From Azolla caroliniana (Eukaryota > Polypodiophyta), in NCBI GenBank assembly GCA_043228905.1, contig JBHGNT010000021.1:10478001-10542000 (forward strand): a stretch of 64,000 nt of DNA, read 5' to 3'. A program made the position numbers and the translations under genes. Below the pieces are notes generated by a model. It was not told the origin of the DNA, searched no databases, and worked only from the letters and a program-made list of their open reading frames with translations. Numbering within the stretch: the first letter of the stretch is position 1; each line of letters opens with the position of its first letter. Shown here piece after piece: positions 9,370 to 20,071 of the stretch.

Positions 9370-10527
9370 TCATTCCCCGCCCGTCGGTTCTTCCTCGGTT
9401 TCGGATCGTTCGTCGTCGTGGTCTAGGTTAACCGGATCCGGCTCGTCGTCGTGACGCTTCTTGAATGATTTGATCCGATTCCCAGCTACCGGTATCGCCA
9501 TTCTCGTGCCGTCGAGCTCCGCCAGATGGTACGTCCCGTTGTCGTTGGCGCTTTGTACCACGTAAGGCCCGAACCACCTTTTTGCGAACTTCCGTGTCGC
9601 TCGGTGCTGGTTGTCGAGGCTGCTGTCGTAGACTAGCACCCAATCGCCTTCCTCGATCTTCTTTGGTCGGAGCTGGTGCGTTCGGTCGAACCGGGCTTTG
9701 TTCCTCGTCCTTGCCACCCGAAGCTTTCCCGCAACCTGCTCCACGTCCTCCGGTCTTCGCTCGAGCTGTCGTATGCGCGCCACCAACAGTTCCTCCCGGC
9801 TGATCTCGTCTTTCCAGTCCACGGTTGCCCATGAGGAGATTGTACGTTCCATCGACATGATCGGCTTCTGCCCAAACATGAGCTCTGCCGGCATGAATCC
9901 GGTTACCGAACTGTGCGTAGTTCGGTCCGCCCACAACGCGTAAGGCAACAACCGCGGCCAGTTCCCGACTTGACCTCCGCATGCCCGAACTAACGCCTTG
10001 ACGATCGGTCCGTGTCCGCGCTCCACCTTCCCATTCGCCTCCGGATTGTACGCAGTGGTAAGCGAGAGCTTGACTCCTAGCCGGTCGAACAGCTCCTCGG
10101 TCTCTCCGGCGTCCAACTCCCCGCGATCAACCACGATCTTCCCGACGCACCCGTACCGGCATATCACGTCCTCGATCAGGAACCGACATACGGCCGCGGT
10201 CGTTTTGTTCTGAAGGGCTCGGCCTTCCACCTGGTTCGTCAGATCTTCCCGAGCTAGGACCAGATACCGCATCTGTCCTACTCCCATCGGCATCGTCACC
10301 AGATCTACCATCCATTTGAAGTGGATGGTCGGAGGGTACGTAGGGTGAAGCTCATCCCGATGTCGGACTATGGAGTGCATCTGACAGCTCTCGCAAGTTG
10401 TCACGAACCGATGCACGTCCCGGTACAGTCCCGGCCACCAGTACTTCCCCTTTATCTTCTCGAACGTGGCCCACGTTCCACGGTGTCCAGCCCAAGGGCT
10501 GTCGTGGTAGGCCGTCAGCAGCTCCTC
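9370..10527 (-). pseudogene. Gypsy-E integrase
   Basis: This is the C-terminal part of the pol frame, after a stop at 10528. An HHCC zinc region comes first (HRFVTTCESCQMH near 10400). The catalytic core shows the first Asp in MVDLVTMP (about 10305), the second in VVDRGELD (about 10120) and the Glu in NGKVERGH (about 10020), so the D,D,E triad is complete. A C-terminal GPY-type segment (RWFGPYVV, about 9565) and an Asp-rich tail follow, with no chromodomain. Integrase inserts the cDNA into chromosomes. Only the upstream stop at 10528 and one near 12400 prevent a full-length Pol. Confidence 0.88.
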
Positions 10528-12729
10528 CTATTCTTCCTTCATCGCCACCACCCGGAGCGGGACGCCGTTCCTCTTCTTCGGGTGCTTCCATAAGTATCCG
10601 TCCCGGAGAAAGAATCGGTATGCTTTCTTCCAGATCCGGTTGGCCTCGTCCCTCGTCCACGACCCATCCGGCGTCATTGTCCTCAAGAAACCACTGATCT
10701 GGAGCCACTCGCCATCGTACTTGCTCTCGTCGAAGCCGTTAAGCGCCGGAGTGCTCGTCCCATCGGTCGTCACGTACGTTGCCTCGAAGAAGTCCACGCC
10801 GACTTCTTCGTCCTCCGAAACCATGCCGCCCTCGTCATCAAACCTCGCCCTCGAAAGCATGTCGGCCATGGCGTTGTCCTTTCCGGAAATGTGTCGTATT
10901 TCCGGGTCCAGGGACTTAAAGTATGCTATCCACCTGAGCATCGCCAGGTCCGGTGTCGCGCATCCGGAAACCATGCCGAGAATTGGGAGGCAATCCGTCT
11001 CGATAATCACTTCTGTCCCGATCAGGTAGTCTTTGTTGGCCTTTACTACCGAAACGATACCCCAGAGTTCGCGTTTAACCTGGGCGTACCCTCGTTGTCG
11101 CTCACTGAGGACCTTCGCGCCGAATCGGATCGGGAACCGAATGCCGTCCTCGTCTTCTTGGTTGACGACCCATCCGATCCCGGTCGGACTCGTATCCACC
11201 GTTATGTATACCGGGGTACCCTTCTCGTAGACAACCTTCCGGAGCGCCAGTGCTGCCACAAGAGCTTCCTTCAGCTTCCGGACCGACTCCGTGTGTTCGT
11301 CTCGCCACTCGAATTTTCGCCCTTTCTTCAGCAACCCGTATAGTGGCTCCGCAACGTGGGCGTAATGCGGGATCCATATGTGGTAGAATGCGCACGCCCC
11401 CAGGAACCTCCGAACTTCCGTAACCGAGCTACAGTTGGTCTTCATCGCGGAGATGGCTTCTACCTTTGCCGGAGACGGCTTCCGGCCATATGGTCCACAT
11501 AGGTGTCCGACCACCAGGATTTTTGATTGCCCGAAGGCCGATTTCTCCCCGGAGAAGGTGAGCCTCGCAACCTCTAGCCTTTGTAGCACCTTCTCGCAGT
11601 CGTCGATGTGTGTTGCCATGAATCGCCGGCATCCGTCCGGCCCGAGTGTCTCGTCCTTTTCTTCCACCGGGCACCCCTTGATCGGGATGTCGTCTAGAAA
11701 TGGCATGGTGATGTCTGGGATGCAATCCCTCAATACCTTGTTCATTGCATTCACCATGTGGGCCACTAAGTTGGTCCCTCCTTGTGGCAGGGTACACATT
11801 CGCACTAGGCCGAGGGGAGTTCGCATCATCGTAATGTCTCTGCTCTCCACGGCTAGCTGGAACTGGTCGTACCCCGAGTACAGATCACCGAACGAGTAAA
11901 TCGACCTTCCGGCGAAGGCCTCCGCGAACTCGTCTATGGTCGGTCCGATTCCTGCATTTCGAATGGTCACTCTGTTGACCGGCTGCAGGTCTTGAATGAA
12001 GCGCAATGTTCTGTTTTTCTTTGGTACGGTAAACCATCGGTTTGAGTATGGGGCACTCGACGGTTCGAGAATGCCCATATCAACTTTCTGCCTCAATAGC
12101 TCCATCAACTTCGGGATGTGAGCTCTCGGTACTGGAATCGGCTTGAGATTCCACGGCACATGCGGTACCGTGAATATCACCATCGGCTCCACGATTGTCG
12201 GGTCTACGCACCCGATCTCTTCCGGTGAGAATGCGAAGGCTTTCCCGTGCCTTCCAAGCATCCTCCGAAACCGGTCTTCCTCAACCGGCAGTAGGAACCC
12301 GCCCCCACTGATTTTGAGCTCCCAGAGCGTCCCGTCGGTGAAGGTGTGTCCTATGCAGACCGGATCTTGTAAACTGGGGTCCGACGCAACCCCTCTGATT
12401 CAGGACTCGCTGCCCTCCGGTAAGGGTGCCGCGACTGGCCTTACCTTCCGGTCCACCGTCTTGTACTTCGTGCTAACCCGGGCCGTCCGATCCGACCCGA
12501 GCCCTTGACTGAAGTTCGCGATGACTTCGTACATCTCTTCGGAACATACCTGTATCGTCCGGTCTTTGTTAAGGTCTTCCCCGGCTACCTCCCTCAGCAT
12601 TCCCAAGGTGTCGTTGAAGGAGACCGCCTCCACGACTTCGCTGATTTCCTCGTCCGGGCCGAGAACTCCGCATGCTCGAAGTCGCTCCTCCGCCCTTGCC
12701 TTTTCTCGGCCAACGACACCGACTATCAT
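10528..12729 (-). pseudogene. Gypsy-E reverse transcriptase and RNase H
   Basis: One minus-strand frame runs from 12729 to 10528 with a single stop at about 12400. After an N-terminal region come MGILEPSSAPYSNRWF and FIQDLQPVNRVTIR (RT fingers), GDLYSGYDQFQL (palm) and PFLDDIPIKG near 11690. FLDD takes the place of the usual YxDD, and both catalytic aspartates are kept. The tether contains RRFLGACAFY. RNase H follows, with VDTSPTGIGW and RQRGYAQVKRELWGI. The enzyme copies element RNA to DNA in the particle. The FxDDxPIKG form is, from memory, typical of a fungal gypsy lineage rather than plant chromoviruses. Confidence 0.88.
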
Positions 12730-13511
12730 ACACCCTCCGTCGTTGGAGAAGAAAATTTTTCTACCTATTGTACAAGGTTTCTTCGGTTTCGGTTCTATTG
12801 TACAGCTGTGGGGTCTTTCCCGAGTGTCTGGACTGTCTCGGCCCCACGCCTTGGCAGCCCTCTCTAAAAATCCTCCCGGTTCTCGCCACCGAGGGATTCG
12901 CGGTTTCGCTCGTGGTTCGGCCGCACCGTAAGAAATTGGACCGAATGGCGCTCGTCCTGGTTTTTGACCCTCGCGTAGGCCGAACCGTTGTCCAGCACCT
13001 TGGTCTCCATTCGCGCCGCCGTGATGTATGGTTCCCCTAATATGACTGGGTGCGAGGACGTCTCCTGTACGAAGAAGTGCTGGTCAATCTCAACGTCGCC
13101 GATCTTGACTCACACGTTCGGGCAGGCCCCGTGCAGTTCCTCGGTGGCGCGCGTCGCCGCCCGTATCTTCCACCCGTGCTTGGTGTTGATCGTCCACTTT
13201 CCCTTCTTATAGAAGTCCATGGACATCAGGTTTATTTCCGAACCGTGGTCCACCAGTGCCACCACCGGTTCCTGAACATCTCCGATCTTTACCGGGGTCT
13301 CCGTGGTCGCTTGGGCCCAGTGTGGCCTCGAATAGTGGCTCTCCGCCCACTCATCTTCCAGCGCCAAGTCGTCGATGTGCGTCGTCTGCACCTCCACCGG
13401 TCTTTCCGGTTCCGTCTCCATCGACAGCCTCTTCCGCTTCACCAAGTCCACAATGGAGTCGTGGAACTCCTTCTTAGCGATCCCCAGCACCTCCCGCAAT
13501 GACAACTCCAC
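12730..13511 (-). pseudogene. Gypsy-E protease region
   Basis: The minus-strand block 13511-13110 contains VALVDHGSEINLMS near 13240, in the position of an aspartic protease: D-H-G in place of D-T/S-G. An FYKKGKWTIN segment and HGACPNV follow. In another frame down to 12730, VILG/PYI and METKVLD-type segments can be read. Gypsy-H has the same DHGSEIN motif, so it is a family trait and not a mutation. The protease would cleave the Gag-Pol polyprotein. Frame changes near 13110 separate it from the pol frame. Confidence 0.75.
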
Positions 13512-13580
13512 TTTGCTGTCGAGGATCCGTTCTTCTAGGACCTTTCGTAGGTCCGTGGTCCTTTCTATTTCCGTCCCTAG

Positions 13581-14996
13581 TCAGTATCCGCCCTTCCTGG
13601 GGTTATCTTGCACGCTGGACCCACCGGCATCGTTCCGTCGTTGCCCGAATCGGGTCTCGTATCGTTGTGAGGGCCCGGCTGCTCCGGCTTTCCCTACTCG
13701 TTTGTCTTCTACCAGAGCCTCGTAGTTCCGGCAGGCGGCTTCTACGAAGCCCGTCTTCTCCTCGACCGGGTCGCTCCACCTGGTTATTTCCCGGACCCGT
13801 CTCTCAGCGCGGTCCGCTTCATCTTTCCTCAGCCGTGCGCCGGCGAGGCCTTCCAGCATTGCCGACCAGAATCCGTCTTTGCTCTCCTTTCGGGCCTCGC
13901 TGCCCCCGACCCGAATACCGGCCGACGCCGAGTAGTGGATGGCCTCCACGTGTCGGGCTGCTGCCTCTTCCATCAGTCTCTTCATACCTCCTTGCCCGTC
14001 GTTCCGGTTTAGGGCCCTTCTGGTATCGCCGGCGTGCACCCGGCCTTCCCATAGGTACACCACCCGGTTCCTCAACGCCTCTGCGAAATCGCCGCAGTCC
14101 TTCCGAATGTGGCCGACCTCGTCGCACCACATGCACCTGTTCCTTGCTACCAGTCGTCGGTCACGAGCCGGTTCGCCGCCTTCCCTTCAAGTCTGGGCGA
14201 TCTGGAGATCCTTTATCGCCCGCGTCAACTCCTCCAGCGCTGCTCCTCCGGACAAGTCATTGACCATGCCGGTCGGAGCCATTCCCGGGCTTCTGCCCTT
14301 CGCCCTTGCGATGCCGGTTCAAGCCTCCTTGCTGTGACAGAGCCCGCACCGGCCGCCCCGTTATCAGCCCATTCTCGCCGTTTGTCGAAACGGCCACAGA
14401 CTCTCTTAACCGCAGCCCAGTCGGTCGTCAGCCCGTCTTCGGTTTCCAGCAAGGAGCCGACTTGATCCCGGTCCCGCTCGTCCACCGACTTGACGAACAG
14501 TAGGACCCGACTCGTATCCAGAATGGTTCGGTCAAGCGCCGAAAGGCGCGCAAAGCGTTCTTCAAACTCCCGGAGGAGTGCCGACGCGTTTCTTCCCTTG
14601 CCGGGGGACTCCACCCATTCCATGAAGTCCCGTTTCGAAAGCCGGAGCACGTCGTCCAACCCGTATTTTTCTAGGAGTCGGCCTTCGAACTCCTCCCAGG
14701 TACGGCTCTCCGCCTATACCTCGAGCACCTCCGCATGGATGCTTGGCATCGCCACTCGAGGGAACCCGGCAAGATGCCTCTCTTCCGGAATGTCCCGCAT
14801 CAGCATTTCTGCCCCGTAGGACGCCAAATACTTCGTGGCATCCTTTCCGCTGAACCGGCCGATCGTACCGACGACCGCCTCAATGGCTCTGTCGAGGGCG
14901 CCGGTGCCCTCGCGTGCGCTCAATATCCGATCCACGGCCGAAGCCATGGCCTCTGCAAGATCCGACCCCCTCATCTTCTGCTCTTCTGCCGCCTCT
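13581..14996 (-). pseudogene. Gypsy-E gag with CCHC zinc knuckle
   Basis: Three minus-strand blocks make up Gag. The first (about 14996-14714) has GRFSGKDATKYLASYGAEML. The second (14659-14225) has RDFMEWVE, LREFEERFARLS and ILDTSRVLLFVKSVD. The third (14136-13581) contains CMWCDEVGHIRKDC, a perfect C-x2-C-x4-H-x4-C nucleic-acid-binding knuckle, then a conserved VVYLWEGRVH region. The layout matches the intact Gypsy-H gag (403 codons). Frameshifts near 14700 and 14180 break it. Gag forms the particle shell and packages RNA. Confidence 0.82.
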
Positions 14997-15014
14997 TTCA
15001 CGTCGGGTTCACCA
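14997..15014 (-). other. Gypsy-E primer-binding site, tRNA-Trp type
   Basis: On the minus strand the sequence three bases inside the LTR is TGGTGAACCCGACGTGAA. Its complement agrees over all 18 positions with the 3' end of plant tRNA-Trp(CCA) as I remember it. The three spacer bases are TCT. Confidence 0.75.
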
Positions 15015-15017
15015 AGA

Positions 15018-15663
15018 TGTCGAGGTATTACTCGCGGATGCGTGGAATGAGGCGGGGCCTCAGGGGTCTTGTACCGAAGAGCAAGAGACAAAGGAAAAGG
15101 GAAGAGACCCACTACGTGTGGGCGTAGATTCACAGGGACACGACCCTTCGACACAAAGACGCGAGTGGGACACGACGCAGAGAGACACGAATGTATGTAT
15201 ATATATATATTAACAAGGACAAACAACAAGAAGCACGAAGTCTGTTACAACCGAACAAGCCAGCGAACAGATGCCGATGCCTGTTCGTAAACGCTCAGAA
15301 AGAAAGGAGTAGCTTGGAGGTGCTGCCAGAAGCACTCGGGCATTCCTCAGAGCAGCGCGAGCCTCCCGAAACCCTGCACAGAAAGAAGCTACGGAGTATG
15401 GAAGAGAGAGAAGCCTTCGGCCCACAACCCGACAACACTTCGTCCTCTCTAACCGCGATCCCACTACTCCTCCTCGTCTCCCTCCTTTTATAGGCAAGAA
15501 AGGAGCCGTTTCCCATTAACTTCCTACCTACCGAATCTACCTACCTAGGATCTTCTATGTACCTAATTCTCTCTTATGTACTACATAAGACGCACGTGCA
15601 TGAAGAGCCGGTTCCTACGCTCCGGTGCACCGATTCCGCTTGTGGACGGTTTTCTTCACGACA
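15018..15663 (-). repeat. Gypsy-E 5' LTR
   Basis: It aligns with 8653-9296 with about 11 substitutions and one small indel in a TA run. All differences fall in the first half in plus coordinates (15018-15330). The remaining roughly 330 bp appear identical. Confidence 0.93.
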
Positions 15664-15667
15664 ACGG

Positions 15668-16200
15668 ACCTTCCGAAAACAGGGGGAGTCGAGGCGACAA
15701 GAACCGGCAAGGGAAATCCATCACGAAAATCAGACGAGGTGTGGTACGTTGACTCCGGCGCATCAAACCACATGACGTGCCACAAGGAGTGGTTCTCATA
15801 CCTTGAGAAACCAATGCAACCGGGAGTAGTCGCAACCGGAGACGACACTCCGGATCCGATCGCTAATGTCGGTGAAGTTCCCTTGAGCCATGTCAGGCAG
15901 AAAGGGAAACTCCTGAACGTGTTACACGTCCCGGCAATCATGAAGAATCTGGTGTCGGTTGGGCAGATCGTCGACCAGGGGATGCAAGTCTAGTTCACAC
16001 ATCTCGGGTGCTTCATCGAGGAAGAAGGCTGAGTTATTGCGCAAGGAAGTAGAGATGGGAGGATGTTTATCCTCAACTCTAGTTGCGGTGGCACCACAAT
16101 GTTCGTGAAAGGACAAAAATTTGAGTAAGATATCGACTTATGGCACAAGCGGATAGGCCACATCAACTATCAACGGCTTCAGGACCTACAATCGAAATAG
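15668..16200 (+). pseudogene. Copia-A protease and integrase zinc region
   Basis: Copia-A resumes after the ACGG duplication. WYVDSGASNHMT (near 15750) is the copia aspartic protease site with D-S-G intact. GAG-pre-integrase follows: LLNVLHVP, NLVSVGQIVD, and the H-x3-H pair in DLWHKRIGHINYQRL (16135-16175). Four in-frame stops (near 15991, 16039, 16126 and 16198) interrupt the frame. The one at 16039 (EEEG-stop-VIA) recurs in Copia-J. Compared with Copia-J, about 170 bp carrying the Gag zinc knuckle are missing just upstream of the protease. Confidence 0.87.
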
Positions 16201-17970
16201 GTGGTGTTCGGATTGCCCAAATTTAGTGGCCGGAAGGCACAAATTTGTGAAGCCTGCCAGCTAGGGAAGCAACACCGACTTCCTTTCCCCAACGAGTGTA
16301 ACAGGAGCCAGAACAAGCTCAACTTGATACATTCTGATGTATGGGGGCCGGCACAAAACATTAGTCTTGGCAGGAATCGATATTTCGTCTCCTTCATCGA
16401 CGACTATACGCGGCACACGTGGATCTACCTCAAGAGTGAAGTCTCCGACTGTTTCCGGGACCTCAAGAGTTTTGTCAATAGGGAAATAAGAAGAAAGATC
16501 AAGTGCATACGGTCGGATGGCGGAAAAGAGTACTTTTCTGGTCAATTCAACGGGTATCTACAACAAATGGGAATTCGACGCAAATTCAATTGCAGATATA
16601 CGCCGGAGCAAAATGGCGTGGCCGAAAGGAAAAATCGGTCAGTTGTGGAAGCGGCGCGGGCAATGCTGGAGGAGAAGAGCTTGCCCAAGTTCTACTGGGC
16701 CGAAGCAGTTCGGACCACGGTGTACATCCAGAATCGAATTGGAGACAAAGTGTCAGCACATGAGCTGTATTTTGGAAGGAAGCCGAATCTACGACACTTG
16801 AGAGTTTTCGGTAGCATTGTGTATGTGCATGTGCCAAAGGAGAAACGGAGGAAGTTGGACGTGAAAGCCGAGAAATGTATCTTGGTTGGCTATTCGGATG
16901 AGCAGAGGGGTTATAAGTGTTATAACCCTCGCACCAAACAAGCGTGCGTGCGCCGCGACGTTGTGTTTGACGAGTCCGCGTCCTGGTACTTGCCTTCGAC
17001 TATGGACCTCACCTCCAATCCGAGTCCTAACGATGAGGTCAGTGAGGCCGAGATGCCTCCGGATGAGCCTGAAATCGGGACCCGCGAAGAGAGTCCGATT
17101 TCGTTTCAGTTGAGTGGACCGAATGGACGATTGAGTCGGTTTGACCAGTCCGAAGAAGAGCCGGCGAGTAGTGGAGACTCAGCTATCCATTCCCCACGCA
17201 GGAAGCTGAGGAGACTACTTATGCGCAAGGAAAAAGGGAAGAAGAAGGTGTCGGATTATGGCACGGATAGGAACGAGTTGGATCGACGCGAGTTTGACTC
17301 TGAGGGAAATGATGACGGGTCTTCAAGAGTGAAATTCGCGTCGGTTGAGAAAGCCTCAACATCGGCTAATGAGCAATTATGCCGATCTACCCGCCAAAAG
17401 AACCCTATTGTGCGGTTCGGTTGCAACGAGTACATGGTGCATCACTATGCGTACATGACACGTGTAGTGGAAGTGCGTGAGCCGGAGAGCTACGTAGAAG
17501 CGGCAAAAGACGCGAATTGGCGTGCTGCGATGGAGGAAGAGATGCGCGCATTGGCTGAAAATGAAACCTGGGACTTAGTTGACGCACCGAAAGGTGTGAA
17601 GCCGATCGGATGTAGGTGGGTGTACAAGGTAAAGTACAACACTGACGGCTCGGTCAACCGATACAAGGCCCGGTTAGTAGCAAAAGGTTACGCGCAGCAA
17701 CATGGCATCGACTATGATGAGACGTTTGCACCGGTCGCGAAGATGACGACTGTCCGTGTTTTGCTCGCGATATCTGCGACAAAGGGGTGGCACTTACATC
17801 AGATGGATGTAAAGAATGCATTCCTACAAGGTGAGCTTGAGGAACAGGTGTACATGGTACAACCCCCCGGATTTCACTCCAGAACGAACACTTCGGCTAT
17901 GTACATATTGAAGAAGTTCCTTTACAGACTAAAGCAAGCCCCGTGTGCCTGGAACGCGAAGATCACGTAG
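16201..17970 (+). pseudogene. Copia-A integrase and RT N-terminal half
   Basis: A 589-codon open stretch of the pol frame. CEACQLGK ends the zinc domain. The integrase core shows LIHSDVWGP, RSDGGKEYFS and PEQNGVAERKNR, giving the D,D,E triad. The copia C-terminal marker GYSDEQRGYKCYNP and VFDESASW follow. A charged Ser/Glu-rich hinge (about 17000-17450) leads to [46 protein letters not shown] and [13 protein letters not shown]. It ends at a TAG (17968) just after LKQAPCAWNAKI. Order integrase before RT defines Ty1/copia. Confidence 0.93.
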
Positions 17971-18831
17971 CAATTGCGTAGGATGGTCTTTGCGACGTCA
18001 AAATCGGACTCCTCACTATTCATCCGGAAAGGTCGACTCGAGCCGGTTAGTATTTTACTTTATGTTGATGACTTGGTCATCACCGGCGCTGACCTAAGTG
18101 AAATCGACCGCGTGAAGCTCCAGCTTGCGGCATCATTCGACATGAAGGATTTGGGGGACTTTCATTACTTCCTTGGGATCGAAGTGATCTGCACCCCCGA
18201 AGGCATATTGATTAGCCAACGTCATTACGCGCTGCATATGCTCTTCAAGTTCGGGATGGAAAATTGTAAGCCCATCTCGACCCCTCTAGATAGAAATGTG
18301 AAGCTTCGCCCAGATTCGGGAAAAGCGTGCGACCTGACACGGTTCCGACAGATTGTCGGAAACCTCATCTATTTGACTATTACTCAGCCGGACCTCAGTT
18401 ACCCGGTCGGACTAATCAGTCAATTTATGTCCTAGTCTACGGCCGAACACTTTCAGTGTGCGCAAAGGATATTGCGATATGTTAGCAGCATGAAAGGCAT
18501 GGCGTTGCTATATCGAGCAGGCGTTGTCGAACAGTTAGTCGGCTACACGGATGCTGATTGGGCCGGAAATGCCCACGATCGTAGATCCACATCCGGATAT
18601 GCATTCTCTCTAGGAAGTGCGGCGATTGCGTGGAGCAGTAAGAAACATCCAATAGTAGCACTGTCGAGCACGGAGGTTCAGTATCAAGGGGCGACTATCG
18701 CTACGTGCGAAGTCATTTGGCTGAAACAACTACTTAAGGATCTGCAGGTGGAGGTATCTAATCCAACAACAATCTACTGCGACAACCTCAGCAACATCCA
18801 GCTAGCAAAGAACCCCGTCTTTCACGCCTAG
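17971..18831 (+). pseudogene. Copia-A RT C-terminal half and RNase H
   Basis: The same frame continues. LLYVDDLVITG (near 18060) is the intact RT catalytic motif. DMKDLGDFHYFLGIEV and GILISQRHYA follow, then QIVGNLIYLTITQPDLSY. After a TAG at 18433 comes RNase H: GYTDADWAGNAHDRRSTSGYAFSLG, the active-site pattern beginning with TDADWAG, then ALSSTEVQYQG and YCDNLSNIQLAKNPVFHA. It ends at a TAG at 18829. Together these would make double-stranded cDNA. Confidence 0.92.
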
Positions 18832-19206
18832 ACTAAGCACATTGAGGTGCACTACCATTTCATCCGTGATCGTGTCCTCTCCGGTGAAGTGAAACTTCAA
18901 TATGTTCCGACGGATCGGCAAACCACCGACATCTTCACCAAGCCTCTTGGTTTGGACAAGTTGCGGCAATTCTCGAGTGCGCTTGGCTTGCGTAATGTCG
19001 ACGTGCCGAACGTGAGGGGGAGAGACGTCCCGAATGACCACGGAAGGGGGAGAGAAGTTCCGGAAGACTGCGATGCCGAGTTAGATGATGAATTCGATTT
19101 TGGATCGGCTGAAGATGCGGAGGGCGGATCTGTGGAAGATTCCGAAAGTGGACATAAGGGGAGCAGTCAAAAGAAAGAGCCGAAGCCAACCAAGCGTGGG
19201 GGAGAC
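18832..19206 (+). pseudogene. Copia-A RNase H end and acidic C-terminal tail, first part
   Basis: It opens with TKHIEVHYHFIRDRV and TDIFTKPLGLDKLRQF, the normal end of copia RNase H. The frame does not stop there: it continues with DVPNVRGRDVP, then Asp/Glu/Ser-rich sequence and a Lys-rich KKEPKPTKRGGD segment. Gypsy-D interrupts at 19207, and the tail resumes at 30330. Copia-M has the same tail, so it is a family feature, roughly 150-200 residues long. Its function is unknown. Confidence 0.8.
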
Positions 19207-19701
19207 TGTTGTCCATAGGCCAGAAATATAAATACATAATATGTAATCTCACCGGTAGGTAGAAAAGTAGGTGAGGAAATAGGTAGAACTAGAATAAGTC
19301 GAGTTTTTAGTCCTCACAATTAGCCGATGGCTCGGTGTCTAAAGAAGAGAACTATATAAACCGAGATCTACATACCTTGAAGGGGGAGATCTAGATTATT
19401 TAGCAAGATTAATATCATAGCACTGAGCTCTGCACAAACTGTTGCCGGCCGAGAGACGTGTAGTGTAATCATTGTGAGCTTTATCATTTAATATAAGTCT
19501 CGCTCTTACTGTTCTTTCATCTGTGTATTCTCCCCGTACTCATAAACCGAGCTACGTCTCTGTCTAACGGGTTGTAGCCCGTGTACGCTTCTTGTTCCCA
19601 TAACGTCTTCTCGGTGCAGAAGAGGGTTCCACGTAACACGACCTCTTGATACCGATAGCCTGTGGACTCATCGAAGGTGTTTCCCCCAGAAACGGTTAAC
19701 A
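19207..19701 (+). repeat. Gypsy-D 5' LTR
   Basis: It runs from TGTTGTCC to GGTTAACA and is 495 bp long. It contains CTATATAAACC (TATA box, about 19351). It matches 29712-30329 except for an internal duplication in the latter. Confidence 0.88.
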
Positions 19702-19703
19702 CA

Positions 19704-19718
19704 ATTTGGCACGCCCAG
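19704..19718 (+). other. Gypsy-D primer-binding region
   Basis: ATTTGGCACGCCCAG starts two bases after the LTR end. TTGGC at this place is usual for gypsy PBS sites. I do not assign the tRNA. Confidence 0.5.
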
Positions 19719-19742
19719 TTACAGCTGTAAGGTCACAACGAA

Positions 19743-20071
19743 CTACGTAGGAGGCAAACCTCAACCGCCATTACGGCAGCCAATCGCATCACGCAGTCTC
19801 GACCACCTGCCCGACGCCCTGAGCCAGTCGAAGGAACTTCCGACTCGGCGGTCACTGACCAATCTTTTCAGGAACTATCAGAGGCTCACCGGTTGCATTC
19901 CTCACCACCCGATACCCAGTCACGAGTTGATTCCGCACTGACCTCCCCGCCAAGCCCTCCAAAGGTCACCCAACCTGACCCTAACCCTTTTCCAGTTTTA
20001 CCTGAAGACCCAGATCTCGATACAATGCCTTACCCTTACCCACGATATACAGACGGCCCCGACGCGGAATC
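19743..20071 (+). pseudogene. Gypsy-D gag, N-terminal part
   Basis: A Pro/Ser-rich leader (open from 19893) leads to DTMPYPYPRYTDGPD, which matches TMPYPYPKYRDELD in the gypsy gag at 48434. The frame is cut at 20071 by a solo LTR, and the protein resumes at 20657. The true start is not clear; several short frames precede 19893. Confidence 0.7.

Larger units (their letters stand above)
8653..15663 (-). mobile_element. Gypsy-E, young Ty3/gypsy element with fungal-like pol
   Basis: LTRs at 8653-9296 and 15018-15663 (about 98% identical) bound a 5.7-kb internal region read on the minus strand: PBS, gag with CCHC knuckle, DHG-type protease, RT, RNase H, integrase and PPT. The 4-bp duplication ACGG flanks it (8649-8652 and 15664-15667). 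The pol frame is open over about 1,120 codons with only two stops. The protease and RT motifs differ from ordinary plant gypsies and recall elements common in basidiomycete fungi. Gypsy-H is a decayed relative. It is the least damaged element in the window. Confidence 0.9.

Noticed and set aside
9428-9982. A 184-codon Arg-rich minus-strand frame overlapping the Gypsy-E integrase
   Set aside because: It is a shadow in another frame of the integrase, which has clear catalytic motifs.
13499-14263. A 254-codon plus-strand frame opposite Gypsy-E gag
   Set aside because: It is the antisense of a GC-rich gag. The composition explains the lack of stops.
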